64,000 nucleotides of DNA from Dryomyza anilis (lineage: Eukaryota; Arthropoda; Insecta; Diptera; Dryomyzidae). The position numbers and the translations under genes were made by a program. Of the stretch, positions 41,348 to 53,589 are shown one piece after another (the stretch's first letter is position 1; each line of letters begins with the position of its first letter). Location of the stretch: contig OX638131.1 in NCBI GenBank assembly GCA_951804985.1, forward strand, positions 55,156,470-55,220,469, in the 5' to 3' direction. The notes under the pieces are model-generated. The model was not told the origin of the DNA. It saw nothing but the letters and a program-made list of their open reading frames with translations, and made no database searches.

Positions 41348-44109
41348 TATTTCTTTAGATTAATTACTTGTGATAAATCTTTAGCATGGAAAATTCCTAT
41401 TTTTTTTCTTCTGCAAAGTCTCAACTTCATACATGTTATTGCCTACCTTACGTACTACCCTACATGGAACAAACTTTTTTCATCATTTAGCGTTTATGTT
41501 TTTACTAAAATCGCTTAATGTGAAATTCCTCCTAAATATTTCTTGTCCTGGCTCAAAACTTGTTTGTCGATAACGGGTATTATAATATTTTTGGTGTTTT
41601 TTGTAAGAAATATGCAGATTTTTTTTTTATCTTGGTTGGGATGAGCTCCATTTTAGTGTGTAGTGGATGATAAGAAAATTCGGGATCTTGAAGGGAGTTT
41701 AATTTTCTTGCTAGTTGGTAAGCACTTACGTGAGTTATCATGTTGCGCCCAAACGGGGCAAAATAAGGAGAAACGCCAGTAGAGGCATGGACGGCAGATC
41801 TTAGTGCGCATTCTATCTCCGCGATGTGAGAGTCCCATTCCCTTTGGTCTGATTCAAGATATGCTCTAATGGTTGCAAGGACAGATTGATTCACCCTCTC
41901 AGAGGCATTTGATTGTGGAGCGTATAGTAAAATCAGTTGTCATCTCTTTGAACTCTTTTCCCACAATTTGTTTGCCATTATCTGAGTGAATAATTTCTGG
42001 TACCCCGAACTTATAAAAAACTTCACTGACAAGAAAATTGATAACACTTGAGGCAACGTACTTTTTTAAGGTTTTTAACATTACGAATTTGGTTACATGA
42101 TCCAATACAATAAAAATATAACTATTTCATGTTTTTGAGGTAGGGTACGGGCCTAGATTTTTTTGCCACGGTCGATCAATTATTGTTTCAGCCCCCATTG
42201 GAGGTCTTAGAGTTATATTAGTAGGTTTGGTCTCTTTACATATCTTACACTCTCTGATAAACTCCTTGACTTGGATTGTCATGTTGGGCCAATAAAAATA
42301 TTCCCTAATCTTTCCCAAAGTTTTTGTGAAGCCACCGTGCGATGATTCCGGCGGTCAGGGTAAATTTTCAATTATTTCTTCGGTGAGGCTGTGTGGAATC
42401 CATAGTCTCCAGCCATCCTCAAAATCACTAAAAGTGGACTTTTTAGAGTAGGTTTTGGTCTATTTGAAGATCAGGGAGTTCATATTGATTTTTTTAACCG
42501 TTTCTAAAAGTTCTAAATATTCAACACTTTTGAAAGCTACATTATCTAAATCAATAATCGGCTTAGTACTAGTCAGTGCATTTATTTCTAAGCGCGATAG
42601 CGCATCGGGAACTACGTTTTTAGATCCCTTTCGATGAAGTATATCAAAATCAAAAATTTGAAGTTTTAGACTCCATCTCGCAAGGCGTCCGCTCAATTCC
42701 TTTTGTCCCATTAACCATTTTAGACTTGAGTGGTCCGTAATAACGGTAAATGGCATGAGCTCGATATAAGGCCTAAACTTGGTAATTGCAGATATGGCCG
42801 CCAAGCATTCTTTTTCTTCACTCAAACAGGACTACTAACAAGAGCTTGATTGATTTTCTCAAAGGACTGTATTGCTTCATCATTAAATTTAAACTTATCT
42901 TTTTTTTTTAGAGTATAGGTGCAGCTATTGAAGCAAAATCTTTGATAAATCGGCGATACCAATCCGCCATGCCCAGAAATCCGCGGACTTCTCGACGGGA
43001 TTTAGGGGGTTCCAATTTTAATGTAGCTTCTACTTTTGCTGGGTCAGCTTTTAATTTACAAGCTCCCACAACAAATCCGAGATATTTAAGTTCATTAAAA
43101 CAGAATTTTGATTTGTTGGTATTAATTGTTAGGTTTTCTTTTGTCAATAAATCCCCTACTTCTTCTTCAAAAACTCGTTCCCGTAGCCTGGAAGGTATCA
43201 CCTTATCCATCAATCGTCACATCCTTTGAGCTGCATTACACAACCCAAAAGGCATGACGGTAAATTGATAGTACGGCCTTCCAGGTACTGTAAACGACGT
43301 TTTTGACCTACTTTCTAAATCAAGTGGTATTTGCCAAAAGACATCTTTCAGGTCAACACTTGAAATGAAATGAGTATCTCCGAGTCTACTCAGGAGACCT
43401 TCAATGTGTGGTAGTGGGTATGCAGGCATAGTCGGTTTTTCTCGGGTTTCCTTCTTAACGTTACTGGATTATTCCATGGACTTTCACTGGTTTCTATTAC
43501 ATTCATAGACAACATTCGGTCAAGCTCTTCATACAGCAGTGCTTGAACAGCAGGAGACACAGGGTTGTGTCGTTGTTTGATCGGGAGCGCATCTTTGGTG
43601 TCAATAGTATGGACTTCCACTGATGTTTGGCCAAGTCCAAGTCCACATTTAAATTTAGTTATAGCATATTCGAGTTGTTGATTTTGTTTTGGCGTAAGAT
43701 TACGCCCATTATTACTTTTGTTGGTTTCATCACAGGTCATCAAACATATTTGGCCTATTAATTTTTGCTTTAACCAAAAATTTCCCAGAAATCCATCCCC
43801 AGGATTATGTCTTGATCAATAGAGGGGACTAGGTATAAAGTCAATTCTTTGGTAATATTTTTAAACTCGAGATTAACCGTCACGAAACCTAGTACAGATT
43901 GTTTGTCGCCGTCAGCTGTCTTGACATAAGCAGATATTGAATTTTAATTTTTCACATAAATCTATACAGTTTTTCCCAAGCACGCTCACATTGGCACCGG
44001 AATCCAACAAATCACAAAAAATAGTACCCATTATTTTAACATTTACATAAGGTCTTATATCATTATCCCAATTTTTCTTTTTTGACTTTAAACCTATTTC
44101 GTAATGCAA
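41348..44109 (-). pseudogene. Ty3/gypsy pol (protease, RT, RNase H, integrase), degenerate
   Basis: This is the pol of an LTR retrotransposon, read on the minus strand in several broken frames. Domains in order are aspartic protease (LLDSGANVSVLG), reverse transcriptase (PWNNPVTL, SSVDLKDVFWQIPL, MPFGLCNAAQRM), RT/RNase H (LGFVVGACKLKADP, FLGMADWYRRFI, VITDHSSLKWLM, DALSRLE) and integrase (zinc region EYFYWPNM...CKICKETKP; core VPEIIHSDNGKQIVGKEF; C-terminal RNF.LSDFSKNINAK then RVVRKVGNNMYEVE). The RT segment with the catalytic YxDD box is deleted between the frames at about 43195. Stops and frameshifts are scattered throughout. No env-like frame follows. The element cannot be autonomous. 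Confidence 0.92.
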
Positions 44110-44172
44110 TTATTTTTGTACTTATTTTAGAAGCAGAGTTAAAAATTTCGTCTCTCTTAGAATTATAATTTT

Positions 44173-45790
44173 CTAAACGTTTTTATATGTTTTAATGTAT
44201 TTTAGCTTAGGAGTTTGATTATTTTTATTAACTAAAGGTCTTTTTAAAATGTGTAGCTTATTTTTTTCGGGACTTAGCTTTGGCGGGTCTGGGCCGAACG
44301 TGATGCTGCAAGACAAGTCTGACACGTTCCCTTTCATGTTTCCCTGGAAACGGGAACAATTTGGAGTTATAACATTTTCATTGCCCCATCGGTAGCAAAA
44401 AAGGTTTCGTTGTGAAGATGTACAGTCGAAAAAATTGTGGCCTAGTTGATGACAATTCCAACATTTTAATTGTGTTTTAGGGCGATTAGGTGGGCCTGTT
44501 GCAGCAATTTCGTTAAACGCGTTTTCAACTTTTATTTGTGCAGAATCCACTTCATCCTGAATATTAAAATATTGATTTTGTGGCTCACTTGTTGGATTAG
44601 AAAAATTTGTCATCTCGATTTCGTGAACTCTACCTATACGGGTGTTAGTATGGCTTCTTTTTATTATACCTTCCTCTCTCCTTGCCTCATACATAAAGTG
44701 ATCAAGCGTACAAAATGTCATAGGGAAAAGATATTGGGCAATTGAACCGCGGAAATTGTCCTTCATTATCTGAATTAAATCTGTATCGCTCATTGGTCTC
44801 CGTAGCTGGTTACGTAATTTTTTACACTCTTGAAAAATTCTTCAATGGACTCATTTGGATGAGTTGCAGGAACAGCAGGACAGTTGTTTAATTCCTGCAA
44901 CTTCTCAACTCTAAATATAAAATCATTTACTGACAGGTAACGATTTGATCCATCAAATTTCAAACCCCACTTCTCAAAATCACAACGGCGAAATTCAGGT
45001 CTGGGTATATTTTGTTGTACGTTTTGTAAATAAATCGGATTATATTGAGGCATGTAATTAGGGTTATATTCAGCGTTGTATTGAGCAGCGAAAGTTGGCA
45101 TTCGGACGTTTTCATTACTTGGTTGATAATATTGATTTAATATATCCCTCGCATCGTTAGCTTGAGAGTGAATGGTATTTGCTCGATGTGATCTAGGATC
45201 TTGTAAATGTTGGCTTTAGGATTTGGCGGATGGTGGTCACTAAGATTTTGTAGGTGTTGTTCACTAGGATTTTGTACAATATTCTGCAGATGTGGGTTTG
45301 GTGTAGAGTTTGGTAAATTGGTAGTAATCGAAATTGGGAGATCTAAATTAGTTGGTTGACCTGCTATGAACTCTGTCGGAACTAATCCTGTATTGTTCCC
45401 TAATTTGGCATGAGTATTTTGAATTTTCTGTTCTAATTCATGTATACTTTCATGTATGCTTTCATCTATAATTCTAGGTACTATCTGACGTAATCTACTT
45501 TCTAAAACTAACATCATACTAGCTTCAGATCTGCCTATTGAGGATGCAACATAATCACCTAAAGTCATACCATTATTAGAGATCACGGAATTTTTGGTAA
45601 GTATAGGTGGTACGCGTGGTTGACCTTGTTGCTCTCTCCTTCTATTTTCAGCATTACGATCATACTGTGCGCCCCTAAATGCCGAAATAACTGAACGGGC
45701 ACTCATGCTACTATAATCGGGAGAAGTTAGAGTAAGATTCGGTGATGGAGTGGATGAAGTAGCAGTTGCTGTTGCTGTTGTAGCTGTCAC
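44173..45790 (-). pseudogene. Ty3/gypsy gag, degenerate
   Basis: Three minus-strand frames (45790-45137, 45101-44790, 44793-44173) read in order. The first is a Thr/Ala-rich start and a coiled region. The second is a capsid-like segment (WGLKFDGSNRYLSVNDFIFRV, in pieces). The third is a nucleocapsid end with one intact CCHC knuckle (CWNCHQLGHNFFDC) and one decayed knuckle that has lost its second Cys. The leader before gag is about 1 kb. Gag packages the element RNA. The breaks between frames look like decay, not programmed shifts. Confidence 0.82.
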
Positions 45791-46812
45791 GACTCCAGTA
45801 TTACGCTGTTCTTTTAAGTTGGCAGAAGGCAGGGTAACGTTGATATTATTGTATAAAGAAATTATTTTGTATATAGAAATTACAGAATTTTCTAACTAAA
45901 TAATTTATGTATCAAATGTCTTCAAATATAGCAGGATATTTAAAACTAGTTTATTCTCTATACTATATAATCTATACTAATAATTTAGGGTTCAATATAT
46001 TCTGAAATATTCTCACAATTTTTTGTAAGGTTGTAAGGTTTACGAAATGACTTGTTAAATTATAGCGGTGTTTACTACGTAGACGGCCTATCCTTATGGA
46101 AGAAAGTTATATGTTTTTTTTTTTTGTTTTTTTGGAGTTGATGGTACAATTTACAAACTAAAATTCAGCTAAAATTAGCTGAAACAATTATGTATCACTG
46201 ATAAATATTTAAATTTTACATTTAGACGTTCTATATATGATTTTCAAGTATGAAAATAGTAATAAAATATCAAAATATTGTTGGTCTTAAGATTCCTATT
46301 AAACTATATCCGAGTCTGTTAAAATTTAGTACGACTTCCAAAATCAAAGACAATTTGTAATACATTCTGACAAACAAATATATTTTACGATTTTGGAAGG
46401 ATAACATATATGACGATTTGTCGCTGCAGCACAATATCCTTTTATTAAAGTTGTAGTCTGGTCTTACAAATACATTCTAATACATCCGTATTTTTACAGC
46501 ATATATATATATTTTTTTCTAGAACTTGTTTAATAGGGAGAAAAACAATTACAATTCACAAACACAATTACGAAAAATAAATAAAGTTACCTGTAAGCCG
46601 ATGTACGTCGCAATTAAATTATATAGATCTAAAGTCGTAAATATTTAAGACTTACGTACATCAATGCACTGTTAACTTATAGGTTAGCAAATCATATTAC
46701 ACATTCATTAAACATATATATTGTCGCTACGCGGCAGCCTTGGTGCACACACCCTGCAATCCGGGACATACAATCAGTGATGTATGAAAGTGGACAATAT
46801 TATTGGCAAACT
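45791..46812 (-). other. Untranslated leader of the gypsy element
   Basis: About 1 kb of AT-rich sequence lies between the primer binding site and the first gag frame. No ORF was seen. Long leaders occur in Osvaldo-type elements. Confidence 0.6.
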
Positions 46813-46824
46813 CGTTGGGCGCCA
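46813..46824 (-). other. Primer binding site, tRNA-Lys type
   Basis: The minus strand reads TGGCGCCCAACG, complementary to the 3' end of insect tRNA-Lys(CTT), two bases inside the LTR end (...CTAATACA). A Lys primer and very long LTRs fit the Osvaldo/Ulysses lineage of Ty3/gypsy elements (established for that lineage; the assignment here is inference). Confidence 0.8.
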
Positions 46825-46826
46825 TT

Positions 46827-49354
46827 TGTATTAGTCCTTTGTTAGATTGAAGCTAGGTGGTATTGCTGGGATTATGGAAATCGGTGAATGGCACGATTGT
46901 TATACACAGCTGACTATAAACCAATATTAAAAGACTCGTTACAAAACATAAATCGTGCCGGACATTTCGAACAGACACACAAAAGAAACATCTTTAGGAC
47001 AAAAAACCCAGAAGATAGACGGACGACTGACCAAACTCCAAAAACAATGAATGATATGGATGTTTATCATTCACGAGCTGCCCTCCCACATCGTAATGTG
47101 TAGTACATCACGCCTTTAATAACCCAGTGCTAGTTTTTTGGATTATCCCATATTCTTGGCCACTAAGGCTGTCTACTTCAACACCTGTAAACAAAGATCC
47201 TACACAATTATTTTATAACAAATAACACTCAGACAGATATATACACATTGAACATTTTATTTAAGTATATAGTTATATACATATATCTTATGGCTATTAC
47301 AAAATTTTATTTATTCAAACTGTAGCCGCGGTAGCTCAGTGGTTAGTGCGTTGGACTGCGAGCCGAAAGGTCCCCGGTTCAAGCCTGAACTGGGGCTAAC
47401 AACATCTTTTCATAGAAACATTTTTCTATACCGCGGTACCTCTCGTCAGTAAATGGCAAACCTACGAGAGTAAAACCATTGCCTATGAAAAAGCTCTCAC
47501 CCGCCGTTCGGATTTGGCAATAAACTGTAGGTCCCACCACTTTGAGTACAAATATAACACGCACAACTCAAATTGGTGAGAGAGCTCGGCCGAAGTTCTA
47601 TACAGGACTGTAGCGCCAAACTATTATTATTATTATTATAGCTCATATTAACTTTTAAGTAATTTTGTATTCTCTAGTTAAATTTTATTTCCTTTTTTTA
47701 CAATATTAAATAATTTATAAATATTAGTTATATTAAGTATAGCTATTTATTTAAATTATATGTTTTGTTTAAATTTATTTTTATAGGTTTTATTTGTTTA
47801 ATGTATTAAATTTCCTTCTATTTCTCTTTTTTTTATATAGTTTTTTATTATGTTATATTTCTTTTTATTTGTTTCACCTGTTCTTATATTATATTAAATT
47901 TCTTTTTTTTTCTATTTTATATTCATGTATTTTAATAAATGATCTCTTTTTATATTCTTTTATATATTTTGTTATTATATATCTTATTTCATCATTTCAA
48001 TTATTTTTTATATTATATCAAATTTCTTTTTTTTTTATATTTTATATTCATGTATTATAATAAATGTTGTCTTTTTATATTCTTTTATATATTTTGTTAT
48101 TATATATCTTATTTTATCATTTCAATTATTTTTTAATCAAATCTCTTTTTTTATATTTTTTTGTATTATAATTAATTTTCTTTTTCATATTTTTTTATAT
48201 ATTTTGTTATTATATATTTTATTTTATTATATGTTAAACTATCCTTTGTTAATTTAATCGTCCAAAAATAAACGTATCTAATTAATCACCCCTAACATAT
48301 AATTAATTCGGTACCAACTTGTTTATATGTAGTTATTTTGTTCTATATTGTAACTTCTCTTTTTTCTTTTCTTTTATGGCTGGACAAAGGTTAATTTATG
48401 TTTTTTTTTTTTCTTAATTATCCATTTTTATAGTAGGTAATTTATTAATTTTCTTTTCTTGCTTAATTATTTTATTTAATTTTTATATGGGTTTAATTAA
48501 GTTTTGATATATTTTTTTTTTATTATATATTTATGTTGCACTGAGTCTTTTTATATTAATAATTTAATTTTACTCTTAAGTCTTAGATTTAAGTAGTTTT
48601 AGATTTTTTAATAATAAATTTATTCTTATGTTTTATATTTAAGTAGTTTTAGATTTTTGAATAACTTATTTAATCATAAGTCTTAGATTAAATAATAAAT
48701 TTATTCCTAAGTTTTAGATGCAAGTATTTTGTGATTTTTGAATTATTTAATCCTAGGTTAAATTAGGAAGTACGTATTTTCATATTCGTAACCTCTTTTT
48801 CTTTAGATGCCTTCAAATCAAATTTTTAAATGTTTTTGTTACTACCTTTTTGGCACGTGTTGGTATAGATTAATACGTTGATGCTTCACATCAACGCTTA
48901 CCAAGTCCCTGTAGCCTGCTGTAGATCGTCCTGATGGAGGTCGCCCCAAGAATGAGGTTGGATTAGTCAGTACCAGTCAAACTTCAAGTCTATTTGCAAT
49001 TCCTCGTTTCTGGCGATTTAGTGTGATTTATTTTATTTAAATATGAGTAAACTATTACTTTTAATTATATGGCGGTGGAGGCGCACTAGTTCAGATCTTG
49101 GCAGGAACCGAGAACGACAAGCGGCCGTGTTCTTTCAATGTCTTTTTTTTGACATCGAGGTGAATAAAAAAAAGGTAAATTTGGCAACACTGCCTATTTA
49201 TACTGGAAGTCCGTGTACGTTTTCCAGGTTTTATTTACAACTGTCAATACTATTTTCAACAACCTGTGCAGCGGTTTGCCAGATTTTTTTCCGGGTGAGA
49301 CTTTTAGATTATTTTCGTAGTTTAATATTTTTATTTTTACAGGTGACTGTGACA
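46827..49354 (-). mobile_element. Right (5') LTR of the gypsy element (2528 bp with a SINE)
   Basis: Read on the minus strand it begins TGTCACAGTCACC (49354) and ends CTAATACA (46827), with canonical TG...CA ends, and it abuts the tRNA-Lys primer site. Without the SINE at 47322-47640 it is about 2.2 kb, unusually long. It retains the uninterrupted target sites of MITE B (about 48843) and of the 347-bp element (about 49200), both of which are filled in the left LTR. Confidence 0.9.
47322..47640 (+). repeat. tRNA-derived SINE, full copy (about 318 bp)
   Basis: The head (47324-47397) is tRNA-like: A box TAGCTCAGTGGTTAGTGCG, an anticodon arm with loop CTGCGAG (GCG, Arg-like), and B box GGTTCAAGCCT. 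The body follows (CATCTTTTCATAG, CCGTTCGGATTTGGCA, GGTCCCACCACTTTGAG) and the tail is (ATT)n. The left LTR lacks it, which gives its limits. The head was probably transcribed by RNA polymerase III. No CCA or acceptor stem suitable for a working tRNA is present. Confidence 0.9.
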
Positions 49355-49556
49355 ATCAATTGTTGTAATATATTTTTTTCTGTGAACATAACAAATGCAA
49401 AATGTTTGCGACTCACTTATACATGTAATAAAAAGCTGTGTACACATTCATAAGATTGGGATGTAAAGTCACACGTATACACAAGTTTTAATCATTTTTT
49501 TCCCGTCTCTATTCTACATGTAACTGAAATTTTGATGGAATCTTTGATCATTGCTA

Positions 49557-50470
49557 CACACAGAAAAAAAAGTGTGTAAATATAACTAAAATGTTAATCA
49601 ATCCAATTAATTTTTAATTGAAACTCAGCCGATGTAACTTTTAGTAGCATTGAATCCCATATTCGTAATAATGAGAATATGTTAATTGGAGTAACATTAA
49701 TTAATTTTTTTGTCATATTGATTATATTTTTTATTGGGTATTTTTAAATCATTAATAAATTAGTAACATCAATTAAAAATTTCATTCGATAGAAATTTGG
49801 GTCAATTAAATATTTTGTTAAATTAAATAAAATATTTGTCGAATAGATAACATAAAATAAATATTAAATAAGTATTTATACTGTTTGATATGTTTTGTAA
49901 AATTCTTTCAACCTAACGAATGTTTTACCGAAGTCAGTTTTCACAACTTCTACAGGTGGGCTAATTAATTAAGTCAGACATAAAATTTGATATTCGCATA
50001 TATATATATTCAATATGCAACAAAATGAGCATCATAAGCTGTTTGTTCAAATTCTTGACCTCAAAAATAAATTGAGCCCTTTAATGCTTTAATAACATAA
50101 CATACACTAAATAATGTAATATTCTGTTTTAAAATCGCAACGTAGAAGAAAATAATGTTAGAAGAAACTGAACGACGCCGCTGACCCACGAGACGCACAA
50201 ACAAAAAACAAAATGAAATCCAGAAGAAAAAAACAGTGTTGCAATTTAAGAAAATGAATAAATCAAAAGTAACAAATAAAAATAGTTAATACTATTAAAG
50301 ATTTAGTTGTATTGAAATTATATTAAATTAATTCCTATTAATATTTTAATTAAAAAAATATTTAAATACAATTAATTAATTAGTAAATACATTCATATTT
50401 TTAATTGGAATATGACTTTGTTTGCTATTAATATGAATTGTTATATATACGTAGAATATTTATTTCTGTG
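49557..50470 (+). mobile_element. MITE family A, copy 4 (reference copy, 914 bp, TA duplication)
   Basis: This is the best preserved copy. TA at 49555-49556 and 50471-50472 flanks an element starting CACACAGAAAAAAAAGTG and ending TTATTTCTGTG. No ORF of note is present. The central segment has AT-rich TTAATTAATT stretches and a short GC-richer block (GACGCCGC...GAGACGCAC). It lies just beyond the right LTR of the gypsy element. Confidence 0.85.
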
Positions 50471-50511
50471 TACCCCTAAAATGATCAATAAAATGACCGA
50501 CTGTGTTCTTG

Positions 50512-50655
50512 CTGTGTATTTTCCACAAAATACTACACCGAGATTAAAACGTAGTTGTTGATAACTACGTTTTCGACTACGGCGTGAATGAATATCCTCC
50601 GACAACGTGACGTAGTAAACCCGTATTCAATTCTAACTACGTTTTAAAATTTCAC
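50512..50655. repeat. MITE-like repeat L, copy 2
   Basis: ACTACACCGAGATTAAAACGTAGTTG...CTACGTTTTAA shares the CGTAGTCGAAAAC and GCGTGAAT blocks, inverted, with 30310-30545. The ends are roughly complementary. Confidence 0.6.
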
Positions 50656-51142
50656 TTCTTTCACTTTTTTGTTCTTAATAAAAGTCAAATTATTGAAGTG
50701 TCTTTTTGTCTTTTTATTATTTTTATAAATTATGACAATTTCTGGAGCCGATGAACCTACCCGCCTTTCAGAGGACGACGAGTGTGTAGTGAAATGGTCT
50801 CGTACGTGACATTTTTCAGTTGTTGCTGCAGTGAAATGAGTTTGACGTAGCCTCCGAAGAAAGACGCACCATATAACTTGTGAGCGAGCGTTTGCTATTA
50901 TAAATACCTCCGCTCCATCTGGTTGCAGCTTTTTTTACGAATTTCCTTAAATTACCACAAAACACTTCAGTACCAAATACTACTTACACCCAAAAAAAAT
51001 ATAGTTGTACTATTAACAAGATCAGTGGGGCGATTCAGTAACTAGTTTGCGATATTGTTAATTAACGAGAATTGTAGCTTGCAGTAACGATTTAGTGATT
51101 CTGTAACATAGCTTTAACAACGAAAAATACGTTAGTAAATCA

Positions 51143-51511
51143 ATGAGTAAAACGTTCAAACATATGGCAGCACCCCATGTTTCAAACACTCGTAGCAATA
51201 GCTACTGCTACGTACGTGACGCGCATGAAGAAAAAAAAAAATCACATTTACTTCGTCACCGGCATTACGCCTTTATTGAGTGCTGCAGGGCCAGTGGGTT
51301 TAAGTTCGTCTTCATAACAGAACCCAACGATGAGGACGTAATCTCCTTCACCAATGAAGAATTGGAGTTGCCCTTGGGTGAGAAGAATAAGGGCGAAGAG
51401 TTTAATACAAAATTCATATTTTTCCACGTTTTAGGCGGTTTTCATTTTTGCAATAAAAAAATATTTTATTTAAACAGTTTATTGTTTATTTTGTACGTTC
51501 ATTTAAGATAG
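51143..51511 (+). pseudogene. Unrecognised 122-codon frame, possible gene fragment
   Basis: The middle of the frame (LLRHRHYAFIECCRASGFKF, NDEDVISFTNEELELPLGEK) has the balanced composition of real protein and is GC-richer than its surroundings. The start (Ser/Asn-rich) and the hydrophobic end (FYLNSLLFILYV) look like run-on into AT-rich DNA. No family was recognised. It lies in the cluster of gene fragments at 51-58 kb, so a captured or decayed exon is more likely than a gene. Confidence 0.3.
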
Positions 51512-51839
51512 TAGATTAAATCATTAAATAATGATTAATTCATTTAAGTAACAAATACAATCCCAACAAAAATTAAGAAAATCCGCAAAGTACTCGCAGA
51601 ATTGTCTCAAAAAGTTGAGGTTGACGCAAAAAGTTAAACATGAGTTAATCAAAAGTATACACATGAGCTTAACTTTGTCACCAATGCATAGTTTGTCGCA
51701 AGTAGTCCTCACGATTAACGCAAAAAGTGTAACGCAAATTTGACTCACGGTTATCTAAAAACTAGTTCGAAGTAAAGCTGGGGATTTTCATAAAATAATA
51801 TAAAAATAGAATTTAATTATAATTAATTAGGGAAATGTG

Positions 51840-52260
51840 GAAAAAAATGGTGCCACTTGTTCAGTCATTGGAAGATGTTTCTCAACAAGGAGAGTAGCGA
51901 AATGTCGTTGAAAGCTGCAGCAGCAAAGAATCTAGTCTGACGGTCTAGTCGTAATTCTTCAACGATTGCAAAACCAATGCCCGTGAGGCGCAGTACTCTG
52001 CGAGTAGTTAAAAATCTTGAAGGCGGTGCGGAAAAAGTGTAGACACTTGATCACAATCGCGATGGTTTGATATTTAAAGATGATGATGAGACGCACAATG
52101 AGGACCTAGAAAGAAGTATTTAGGCGAAAAAATAAAGGCTGCGTAAGCTGCATAGTTTAAATAAAGAGAAATCGCACAAGGCAAAATTACAATTGCCAAA
52201 TTACGTGACGCTCGGGCTTGAAGTCTACTGTATTGATTGGATGACATAGAACGGGAAATG
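51840..52260 (+). pseudogene. Unrecognised broken coding-like segment
   Basis: One frame reads MSLKAAAAKNLV, RRSTLRVVKNLEGGAEKV, DHNRDGLIFKDDDETHNEDL and KLHSLNKEKSHKAKLQ, with four or more stops between. The charged, Lys/Arg/Asp-rich composition and GC content differ from the flanks. I could not name the parent gene. Confidence 0.3.
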
Positions 52261-52319
52261 CCCCATTTGTTGTTCTATATGAGGATCCTCGCTTTTTTTT
52301 ACTTTTTTTGTAGGATTAA

Positions 52320-53060
52320 GTCAATATTTGAAAGCAAAAAACTAAATGTAGGTCAATTTGATTTCGAGTTGAAAATAAGGCTAAATCTTGCTTTGAAGTA
52401 AACGTTGAAATCATTTAAAGAATAAGTGTTAATATTGTTTTAAGAATAAGGGAATTTTCAAGTTAAGGTTAAGCTACCAGTTTTTATTGAAAAAGCTATG
52501 ATTCTTAAATTTAGGTTAAAGGTATTTCAAACGTTAACCTCAACTCTACGATTTGAAAGTAATGATTGATTTCAAAGCATTCGCAAGTTAATATTAAGTG
52601 CAATGGCATATTGGGAAGTAACAAAACTGAAAGTTTCAGTAAAAGTTTATATAACGTTTTTAAGAGCGTCGGGATATTTATGACCGATACTTCTGTGTGC
52701 GTGTGAATTTTTATCTCTTTCTCACTCATCTACAATTAGATACAATTGAATATATGTTTGTCACTGTTCTTTTGATAATAAGTGACGATTAAATTACTGG
52801 TAAATTTACAAAATATTTTACGTAATATAAACTGTTTTAATTTTGAGGTTAGTGACGGTTAAATAAATAAATAGTAAACTAAACAAAATTAGACCAAATA
52901 AAACCAAAAAAAGCCAAAATTATATAGTTTTCATTTTTATTGCGTTGAATGTAATGTTTGCTTTGTAGATTTTCTATTAAAACGACTTTTGTTTACCGTT
53001 GTTTTGCTTCCTTCCATGTATTTGTTTAATGCAGACGACCCTTTCTCTTTGATGATACCC
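52320..53060 (-). repeat. Repeat J, copy 1, with exon-like segments
   Basis: Minus-strand blocks match 61990-62440: GSSALNKYMEGSKTTVNKSR (exon-like, about 53040-52960), then after AT-rich spacer a TTGTAG-preceded MSEKEIKIHTHTEVSV (52729 downward). Both peptides are conserved between the copies while the DNA between has diverged in length. The lower part (52320-52570) also matches 55330-55560 and 58000-58200. Confidence 0.6.
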
Positions 53061-53589
53061 ACTGCTGCGTTCGTTCGTAATTACGACGTATTTACGATCA
53101 AAACGTAAGACATCCCTGACAAAAGTGTGCGACACTTGTTCAGATTTACGAACTAAATAGGTGCTGTATCAGACTTAACGCGACATAGACATCTCACCTA
53201 TTTTTCTGAAGTATGTCTGAGAAAAATTACGTACAAATCAGAGAGAGCAAAAACGAAAAATATTCAAAATCAGCCAATCAGAAACGAGCGAAGCAAAGCT
53301 GATGACACATTTTGCTCAGACTTTTAGAACAGACATTCAAAGCAATGTCGGACGTAATCTGAGACCCAAAGGAAAATTGATGACAATAAAAACTAAGGCA
53401 TTTTATATATATATATATATTTTTTATTACAGTATTTTTGAAGTATTTTTTTATACTATAAACATTGATGTGCAATTTACATTTACATAAAGTGAATTGT
53501 AATACTATGAACATTAATAAGTATTTTGCATTAACATATTATACAATTTAATAAAGATTCTTAAATATCTATTCAATGGTGTGCTTGCT

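Noticed and set aside
47324..47397. tRNA-Arg gene with anticodon GCG
   Set aside because: It is the head of a SINE: it has a non-tRNA body, an (ATT)n tail and diverged copies, and the ends do not pair as an acceptor stem.
47794..48136. Phe/Tyr/Leu-rich plus-strand frames that look like membrane proteins
   Set aside because: They are translations of the T-rich tandem units of the LTR, and the equivalent frames in the other LTR differ.
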